Below are positions 57,070-64,000 of a stretch of 64,000 nucleotides of DNA, one piece after another. Origin of the DNA: Hyphomicrobiales bacterium (GTDB lineage Bacteria; Pseudomonadota; Alphaproteobacteria; Rhizobiales; Beijerinckiaceae); NCBI GenBank assembly GCA_028290285.1, contig JAQGKD010000090.1, forward strand, positions 104,826-168,825. The letters are read 5' to 3'. The notes beneath the pieces are model-generated. The model ran no database searches, was not told where the DNA came from, and worked only from the letters and a program-made list of their open reading frames with translations. Both the position numbers and the translations under genes were made by a program. Position 1 is the first letter of the stretch; every line of letters starts with the position of its first letter.

Positions 57070-58527
57070 TTACCAAGCATCGGGTCGGGCATCAGCTACG
57101 GGCGATCGCTCTTTGCGCGCTTGCAACAGGCCGAGGGCCGCCGTGCGCAATCCCGCGAGATCAAGAACCGTCGCAAGCCCGCCATAGACGAGCGCGCCGG
57201 CCAGCGCTTGCAAGCAGAGAGTGCCCGCGCCGGGCTCCAAGGCGCGCAAGGGCATGGTAAGCCACACCATGATCGCGGTGGCCAGACAGCAGGCCGCCAT
57301 ATCGCGCCAGCGCGGCAAGCGCGCGCCCGCCCAGATGGAAAATCCGAGCAACGCCAGAAATCCCGCCCCCAACGCGCCGGTCTGCGCGAGCGCGAGAATT
57401 TCGACGTCGCCGCCGCGCGGCAGCACCAGCACAAGCGCCAAATCAGCGAGGCATGCGATCCCCGCCGCCACGCTCACAGGCCACGTGCGCTGCGTGATCT
57501 GGAATGCGGGTGCGAGTGCGAACGAGGCCAGCCCGAAGCAGAAAAAGCCCGGCAGCAGAGCCGTGAAGTCGCGCACGAAAGCACCGCGGAATTCGGGCGG
57601 GACGATCAGCAGCTCGAAACTCGGCAGTACCAGCCAGATCCCGGCGATGGCGGGCAGGGTAATCGCCAGAATGACACCCATGTTGCGCGACACCTGTTCG
57701 CGGCCCCGCGCCGCTCCGTGCAGATCCTCGGCGCGCACCGCAAGCTGGAACAACAGAACATCGAGCGCGGTCCCGATGGCCAGCACCAGCCGCAGGCCTA
57801 CATCCTGCGCCAACGCGAGTTGTCCGGCTTCCGCAAAGTCGAACCAATCCGCCGCCAGCGCACGGTTGGCGAGCGGGATGAGCAGATAGAGCGTGGTCGA
57901 CGTACTCAGCGGCACCCCATATGCGAGGCTCGTTCCCAGGATACCCGTGCGAGCCGCGCGCAAGTCAAGATTCGCATCCCGCGTCACGGCCCGCAGCGCG
58001 AACATGGCGCCCAGCAGTCCGAGGCAACTGGCGGCGAGCGTCGCGAATGCCGATCCCGTCACCCAGGCCGTTCCAGCGGTGAGCACGAGGGCGAGCCCGT
58101 TCTTGGTCAGCACCAGGCGTCCATAGGCCCCATCCGCAAAGCGGGCTCGCAGCAGGGCGGCTTGATAATCGAAAGCGCCGTTGATCGCCGCGAAACACAG
58201 CGCCGCAGCCAGCATTTCCGGGGGCAGGCCGATCGACACGCGGGCTGCGATCAACGCGACCCCGATCAGAACGACGGCCGCGACCAGCCCCAGCAGGGTG
58301 GCGTCGAGTGTTGCGCGCAATTCCGGCTGAGCGGCGCGGGCCTGCTCCGAATAGAAACGTGCGGCCGCGAGCCGTATCCAGTCGAAGAGCAGCACTTGCA
58401 CGACGGCGCCGATGCCGATTGCGAGCGCGAACCGCCCGAACTGGTCGGGGCCGAGGAATCTCGCCACCAGCAGGCCAACGGCGAAATTAACCATCATGTT
58501 GATCAGGAAAGCGAGCAAGATCCTCAT
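57070..58527 (-). CDS. polysaccharide flippase-like membrane protein
   Basis: A 485-residue protein with about 12-14 membrane helices, starting MRILLAFLINMMVNFAVGLL and AVGLLVARFLGPDQFGRFAL, the N-terminal pattern of Wzx/RfbX-type oligosaccharide flippases of the MOP superfamily. Later helices are AIGIGAVVQVLLFDWIRLAA and AIAGIWLVLPSFELLIVPPE. Alternative starts extend upstream to 58611, but the ATG at 58527 begins the first helix in the family style. The sugar cargo is unknown. No glycosyltransferase genes are adjacent. Confidence 0.8.
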   Translation of the reverse strand: MRILLAFLINMMVNFAVGLLVARFLGPDQFGRFALAIGIGAVVQVLLFDWIRLAAARFYSEQARAAQPELRATLDATLLGLVAAVVLIGVALIAARVSIGLPPEMLAAALCFAAINGAFDYQAALLRARFADGAYGRLVLTKNGLALVLTAGTAWVTGSAFATLAASCLGLLGAMFALRAVTRDANLDLRAARTGILGTSLAYGVPLSTSTTLYLLIPLANRALAADWFDFAEAGQLALAQDVGLRLVLAIGTALDVLLFQLAVRAEDLHGAARGREQVSRNMGVILAITLPAIAGIWLVLPSFELLIVPPEFRGAFVRDFTALLPGFFCFGLASFALAPAFQITQRTWPVSVAAGIACLADLALVLVLPRGGDVEILALAQTGALGAGFLALLGFSIWAGARLPRWRDMAACCLATAIMVWLTMPLRALEPGAGTLCLQALAGALVYGGLATVLDLAGLRTAALGLLQARKERSPVADARPDAW

Positions 58528-58711
58528 GCGATAAAAGCCATCGTCCGGCCAGAGCATGCCGGGAGATGGCCACTCATCCGCGGTTCGATCCTCTGTCGGG
58601 ACGCCCCACATCTGGAGCCGTCACGATACTGCCACGCGCCCCTGTCACTGGGGAACAGTGCACCGCGCACATCGGCGATTAACCCCGATACTTTTCCGCA
58701 GAGCCCCCGCT

Positions 58712-58740
58712 TGACAGACAGGGGGGTGCGTCCTTATCTC
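58712..58740 (+). promoter_or_regulatory. groESL promoter, TTGACA-N17-TTATCT
   Basis: A near-consensus -35 TTGACA (58712-58717) and -10 TTATCT (58735-58740) with the ideal 17-nt spacing. Predicted transcription start about 58747, directly ahead of the CIRCE element, so the repressor would block initiation or early elongation. Confidence 0.8.
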
Positions 58741-58751
58741 CCTGACAGTTG

Positions 58752-58778
58752 TTAGCACTCCCTCCAAGAGAGTGCTAA
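58752..58778. promoter_or_regulatory. CIRCE operator (HrcA-binding)
   Basis: TTAGCACTC, nine bases, GAGTGCTAA: a perfect consensus CIRCE inverted repeat. HrcA bound here represses groESL; heat reduces its activity. HrcA itself is not in the window. Confidence 0.97.
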
Positions 58779-58850
58779 CGACCCAAGTCAGTCAACGCTG
58801 TTCCGAGGCAAACCGGCTCGGCCGGTGCCTCCAGCCAAAGGAAACGAACC

Positions 58851-59138
58851 ATGAAGTTCCGTCCCCTGCACGACCGCGTCGTCGTCAAGCGCCTTGAAGG
58901 CGAAGAGAAGACGAAGGGTGGCATCATCATCCCCGACACCGCCAAGGAAAAGCCGCAGGAAGGCGAAGTTGTCGCCGTCGGCCCCGGTTCGCGCGATGAC
59001 AGCGGCAAGCTCAACGCGCTGGACGTCAAGGCTGGAGACCGCGTTCTGTTCGGCAAGTGGTCCGGCACGGAAGTCAAGATCGACGGCCAGGACCTGCTGA
59101 TCATGAAGGAAAGCGACATCATGGGCATCGTCGGCTAA
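58851..59138 (+). CDS. groES: co-chaperonin GroES
   Basis: A 95-residue Hsp10 subunit that caps the GroEL cavity. The beta-barrel start [20 protein letters not shown], mobile loop [19 protein letters not shown] and roof region AVGPGSRDD are standard, as is the end [14 protein letters not shown]. It lies behind the CIRCE site and 54 nt before groEL. Confidence 0.98.
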   Translation: MKFRPLHDRVVVKRLEGEEKTKGGIIIPDTAKEKPQEGEVVAVGPGSRDDSGKLNALDVKAGDRVLFGKWSGTEVKIDGQDLLIMKESDIMGIVG

Positions 59139-59165
59139 CGCCACGAACGTCCCTTTTCGCAATAA

Positions 59166-60833
<1,668 letters not shown>

Positions 60834-60876
60834 GAAGTCCAGTAATCCAACCTATTTACCAAGAATAATGATAGGG

Positions 60877-60904
60877 AAGGGCCGCCCCTGGGGCGGCCCT
60901 TCTT
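60877..60904 (+). terminator. intrinsic terminator of the groESL operon
   Basis: AAGGGCCGCCCC and GGGGCGGCCCTT form a long GC stem with a tight loop, followed by TTCTTC. It ends the groESL transcript. Confidence 0.85.
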
Positions 60905-61006
60905 CGTGATAACGAGAACGATTGCTGGAAATGAAACAACTGTGACGAAGAAAGCACATCTTGATTTGATTCGGTTCCTCTGGGTTAATTGCACCTCAGA
61001 GTGTTT

Positions 61007-61012
61007 TATAAT
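61007..61012 (+). promoter_or_regulatory. TATAAT -10 box in AT-rich stretch upstream of IHF-like gene
   Basis: A perfect TATAAT lies about 100 nt before the IHF-like start, within an unusually AT-rich 60 bp. I do not see a convincing -35 at 16-18 nt (TTAATT at 60985 is the best, with 16 nt), so the promoter is tentative. Confidence 0.35.
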
Positions 61013-61108
61013 CATAGACTTACAAGGTGACGGCTACAGGGGGGCGGCGGAAGCTTGCTGGGGCATGGGGGAAAACCTGAGCCTTGTGCACGGTGGCCGA
61101 GACTGACA

Positions 61109-61459
61109 ATGCCGAACAGAACAACCACACGAGCCGATCTGCTCGAGGCCGTTTATGGCTGCTGCCCAGGCCTGTCCCGCGCCCAAGCGCGCGACGTCGT
61201 CGAAATGGCGCTGGAAGAAATATGCACTGCGCTCGAGCGCGGCGAGACCGTGAAACTTCGCGCCTTTGGAGCCTTCAGCGTTCGCGCGAAGCGAGCCCGC
61301 GTCGGCCGCAATCCCAAAACGGGAGAGGAATTCCCGATCTCCGCCCGCCGCGTCCTCACCTTCCGACCGTCCCCGCGCCTGATCTCCGCAGTCAATGGCG
61401 AGGTGACCGAGGATGACGAACCTGTCCTCGGCCGGACGCTGTCGACTTCCCACGTCTGA
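61109..61459 (+). CDS. IHF/HU-family DNA-binding protein, IHF-alpha-like
   Basis: A 116-residue member of the HU/IHF family. Helical body TTTRADLLEAVYGCCPGLSR and VVEMALEEICTALERGETVK; beta arm and the DNA-bending tip GRNPKTGEEFPISARRVLTF (the Pro intercalates), which is the IHF-alpha form. The C-terminus has an acidic/Ser extension (EVTEDDEPVLGRTLSTSHV) beyond the usual about 100 residues. ATG 61109 has a weak ribosome site; the frame runs further upstream but poorly. It may be a second IHF-alpha, partner unknown. Confidence 0.85.
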   Translation: MPNRTTTRADLLEAVYGCCPGLSRAQARDVVEMALEEICTALERGETVKLRAFGAFSVRAKRARVGRNPKTGEEFPISARRVLTFRPSPRLISAVNGEVTEDDEPVLGRTLSTSHV

Positions 61460-61586
61460 CGAGCGCGGAATCCCAATCCCGTGGCCCATGGCCGCGTTTT
61501 CGCCGCATGCGCCTGTTCGGCTCTGTGCTAGTCTGAAGCCGAGTTTACGGGCCTCGTTCCCGCGCTGAGTGGGCCCGTCCTGACGG

Positions 61587-63716
61587 ATGTTCGAAAGTCG
61601 CCTCATGAAACTGCTTTCTCTCTTTGTCCTGGCCTTTTCGATTCTCAGCCTCGCGCTCGGCACGTTCAACAATGTCGGTGGAGCGGTTCTGCTGGGCGTC
61701 GTCGGCGTGATCTGCGCATTCACCACCCTTCGCTCAACGGCCATCTCCAGCTTCCTGAAGATCTTCGTGGCAATTTTCGCGACCGAGACGGTGCTCTTCG
61801 GTCTCGCTCATTTCGCTGTTCAGACAGGCTTCTGGCCGGAGTGGGCGCGCGAATATGTCATCCCCGAAAGCCTTCCGCTGACGGTCGCAATCTTCGCCAT
61901 TCTCACCTGGGCGATTTCCCACCTGCCGGTCGTTCATGCGATCACGCGCATCGCGGATCGCTACTTCAACACGTCGGACCTTGGCCCCGTGCGGGTCTGG
62001 CCCATGGCAGTGTTCACCGCCCATGAGCGGCGCATCGCCACCGCCATGGTCATCTTTCTGGTCGTCGTGAATCAGGCGCAGGTCGCAATTTCCGTTCGGC
62101 TGTCCTTCTTCAACCGCGACTGGTTCAATGCGATCCAGAACCGCGACGAGACGAGCTTCTGGGCGCTGCTGCTCTGGGTCTTCACGCCCTGGGCCTTTGT
62201 GTATGTGGTGAGCGCGATCATAGAATTCGTCGTGCAGTCCATGCTCATCATCCGTTGGCGCCGCTGGCTGACCGAGCAATATGTCGGTCGCTGGCTCGAC
62301 CACAACACGCATTACCGCATGGGCCTTCTCAACGCGGACGCCGACAACCCCGACCAGCGTATCGCGGAAGACGTGAACCGCTTCATCGACGGCGGCTCAG
62401 TGGGCTATGGCATCTACTCCTATTCGATCCTGCTCATTGCGACGCTGAGTTCGCTGGTATCCTTCTCCATCGTGCTGTGGGATCTCTCGTCCAACTTCAC
62501 GTTGCCGGGTACGAACATCCAGGTGCCTGGCTTCCTGTTCTGGGTGGCGCTCATCTATGCGTCGATCGGCACGCTCATCACCCATCTCATCGGCCGTCCA
62601 CTGGTCGCTCTCTATTTCAATCGTCAGCGCTATGAAGCAGACTTTCGCTTCTCGCTTGCGCGCCTGCGCGAATATGCCGAGCAGGTGGCTTTGCTGGGCG
62701 GCGAACGGGCGGAGCAATCCGCGCTGATCCGGCGCTTCGGCGGCATTATCACGAACTACTTGTCGATCGTTCAGCGCCGCAAGCAATTGCTCGCCTTCAC
62801 TGCGAGCTATGGCCAGTTGAGCCCGATCATTCCCTATGTCTTTACAGCGCCGTTCTATTTCGCGCAGAAGATCCAACTCGGCGTGATGACGCAGACGGCC
62901 GGTGCGTTCGGACGGGTCGAAGGCGCGCTGACCTTCTTCGTCACCTACTACACCTCGCTCGCGGACTTCAAAGCCGTGCTCGACCGTCTCACCTCCTTCG
63001 ATACGGCCATCGAAACGGCGCGCACGATCGATCGCGATCCACCCCGGATCTCTCGCGAGAACCAGCCCGAGCGCTCGATCGACATCGGGCGCCTCGATGT
63101 CCTGCTGCCCGATGGCCGTCCCGTGATCGAGACGACAGGCCTGTCTTTTGCGGCCAGCGAATCGGTGCTTGTCACCGGCCCTTCGGGTTCCGGCAAGTCG
63201 ACGCTGTTCCGTGTCATTTCCGGTATCTGGCCGTTCGGGCAGGGCGAGGTTCGCGTCCCCGAGGGCGCCAGCGTGCTGCTGCTGCCGCAGAAGCCCTACC
63301 TGCCGCAGGGCACATTGCGCAACGCCGTGACCTATCCGGCGGTCACGGGCGCTTTTCTCGACGAGGATATTCGCACTGCCCTGATCGCCGCGCGCCTCCC
63401 AGCGCTTGCCGATCGCATCGACGAGGATGGTGTGTGGTCGCAGCGTCTTTCAGGCGGCGAGCAGCAGCGCCTCGCCATCGCGCGCGCGCTTCTCGCCAAG
63501 CCCGATTGGCTGTTTCTGGACGAAGCAACCGCCGCGCTCGATGAAGATCTCGAGGCGGCGATCTATCACGCCCTGGCCGATTTGCTGCCGAACACGACCA
63601 TCGTCTCGATCGGTCACCGCTCGACGCTTCTCGCCTTCCACACGCGCCGCATCCATATGACCAAACAGATGGACGGCACGTTCGCGCCTGTGGACGCTGT
63701 GAAGGTAGCCTCCTGA
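61587..63716 (+). CDS. SbmA/BacA-like ABC transporter (fused permease-ATPase)
   Basis: A 709-residue ABCD/SbmA-BacA-type transporter. About eight helices lie in residues 1-470, with the family-typical segment VNQAQVAISVRLSFFNRDWF and NHNTHYRMGLLNADADNPDQ-like region (RMGLLNADADNPDQRIAEDV). The ATPase has Walker A GPSGSGKSTLFRVISG (about residue 531), the signature LSGGEQQRLAIARALLAKP, and Walker B DWLFLDEATAALDE. Relatives import peptides and very-long-chain acyl-CoA or vitamin B12 and are linked to symbiosis in Rhizobium. The substrate here is unknown. Start ATG 61587 or 61605. Confidence 0.9.
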   Translation: MFESRLMKLLSLFVLAFSILSLALGTFNNVGGAVLLGVVGVICAFTTLRSTAISSFLKIFVAIFATETVLFGLAHFAVQTGFWPEWAREYVIPESLPLTVAIFAILTWAISHLPVVHAITRIADRYFNTSDLGPVRVWPMAVFTAHERRIATAMVIFLVVVNQAQVAISVRLSFFNRDWFNAIQNRDETSFWALLLWVFTPWAFVYVVSAIIEFVVQSMLIIRWRRWLTEQYVGRWLDHNTHYRMGLLNADADNPDQRIAEDVNRFIDGGSVGYGIYSYSILLIATLSSLVSFSIVLWDLSSNFTLPGTNIQVPGFLFWVALIYASIGTLITHLIGRPLVALYFNRQRYEADFRFSLARLREYAEQVALLGGERAEQSALIRRFGGIITNYLSIVQRRKQLLAFTASYGQLSPIIPYVFTAPFYFAQKIQLGVMTQTAGAFGRVEGALTFFVTYYTSLADFKAVLDRLTSFDTAIETARTIDRDPPRISRENQPERSIDIGRLDVLLPDGRPVIETTGLSFAASESVLVTGPSGSGKSTLFRVISGIWPFGQGEVRVPEGASVLLLPQKPYLPQGTLRNAVTYPAVTGAFLDEDIRTALIAARLPALADRIDEDGVWSQRLSGGEQQRLAIARALLAKPDWLFLDEATAALDEDLEAAIYHALADLLPNTTIVSIGHRSTLLAFHTRRIHMTKQMDGTFAPVDAVKVAS

Positions 63717-63717
63717 T

Positions 63718-64000
63718 TCACTCGCCGATATAGCGCGCGAGCGGCTCGACGTTGTCGATCAGCCCGCGCGCTTTCATGTAATCGGCGAAGCGCGCGTAGC
63801 GCCGCCCGTCGATAGCCCGCGGACTGGCCTGAAGGCGCGGCAGCGTGTCGGCCCAGGCTTGCTTGTTTAAGGCATCGTCGAGCTTGGGCTGATTAGCGAT
63901 GAACAGGGCCCATGCCTCATCCGGATGGTTGAGCGTGAAGACGGTCGCCGCTTCCACCGCATCCATGAATTTGGCGAAGCGCGGATCGCCCGCCTTGTCC
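63718..64000 (-). CDS. ABC substrate-binding protein, C-terminal end (runs out of window)
   Basis: The minus-strand frame is open from the right edge of the window, so only the C-terminus is seen. It reads AATVFTLNHPDEAWALFIAN and NKQAWADTLPRLQASPRAID, then ARFADYMKARGLIDNVEPLA. This matches the tail of NMT1/THI5-type (ThiY-like) substrate-binding proteins for pyrimidine or sulphonate uptake. The gene is convergent with the ABC exporter, one base apart. The ligand cannot be told from this part. Confidence 0.75.
   Translation of the reverse strand, partial: DKAGDPRFAKFMDAVEAATVFTLNHPDEAWALFIANQPKLDDALNKQAWADTLPRLQASPRAIDGRRYARFADYMKARGLIDNVEPLARYIGE

Noticed and set aside
56983..58755. Rightward 590-residue open frame opposite the flippase gene
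   Set aside because: Very rich in Arg, Gln and His with no fold; the leftward frame gives regular membrane helices.

Overview
The window comes from a GC-rich alphaproteobacterium, most likely of the order Hyphomicrobiales (Rhizobiales). The evidence is a tRNA-His gene with no encoded G-1 and with A73, a murA - DUF2948 - hisD - UPF0262 - phosphatase gene string, an HWE-family histidine kinase, a PdhS/DivJ/PleC-like kinase, paired phasins, an SbmA/BacA-like ABC exporter and CIRCE-controlled groESL. The genus cannot be fixed from the sequence alone.

1-6.1 kb: the right end of a prophage. A LamG-like tail or structural protein runs in from outside the window. It is followed by a small unknown protein, an M15-type endolysin, two lipoproteins, membrane proteins and a probable Rz/Rz1 spanin pair whose second gene starts inside the first in another frame. 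A strong terminator closes the cassette. 6.1-12.6 kb: accessory DNA with small unknown genes, a lone Flp pilin, zinc-ribbon proteins, two receiver-only regulators, an HWE kinase and a Crp/Fnr regulator. It also holds decayed pieces of an ATP-dependent DNA ligase on either side of the HWE kinase/receiver pair. A tRNA-Thr(GGT) gene lies at the right edge with its 3' end facing the accessory DNA, as expected of an integration site. No integrase is in view.

12.8-18.6 kb: core genes murA, DUF2948, hisD, UPF0262 and a low-molecular-weight phosphatase, then a truncated DUF1330 remnant and a DUF2177 membrane protein. 18.6-26.1 kb: a gentisate catabolic island made of gentisate 1,2-dioxygenase, maleylpyruvate isomerase, a MarR regulator, a 3-hydroxybenzoate 6-hydroxylase-like monooxygenase and fumarylpyruvate hydrolase. 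Together these take 3-hydroxybenzoate through gentisate to fumarate and pyruvate. A two-subunit IorAB-type molybdenum hydroxylase of unknown substrate sits inside the cluster.

26.3-36 kb: mtnA, DNA topoisomerase IB, a Crp/Fnr regulator, a receiver-like protein without the usual phosphoacceptor Asp, a PAS-GGDEF diguanylate cyclase, a Bug-type binding protein, TerB, small secreted proteins, tRNA-His and two phasins. 36-44 kb: a 1051-residue PAS histidine kinase, DUF2147, a Pat-like acyl-CoA-synthetase/GNAT protein and an L,D-transpeptidase. 44-53.6 kb: two 2-hydroxyacid oxidation operons back to back, lutABC (lactate) and glcDEF (glycolate), separated by a DUF3422 gene. A histone-H1-like Lys/Ala-rich protein with an acidic C-terminal domain follows glcF.

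53.6-64 kb: a ribosome-hibernation-type protein, a TorF-family porin, DUF2076, a second L,D-transpeptidase, a polysaccharide flippase-like protein, groES-groEL behind a clear promoter and a perfect CIRCE operator, an extra IHF/HU-family protein, an SbmA/BacA-like ABC half-transporter, and the C-terminal end of an ABC substrate-binding protein that leaves the window.

No CRISPR array, rRNA, complete insertion sequence or restriction system was seen. The observations most worth following are the molybdenum hydroxylase inside the gentisate island, the histone-like fusion next to glcDEF, the split ligase around the HWE kinase pair, and the Asp-less receiver. None of them can be called a proven new system from sequence alone.
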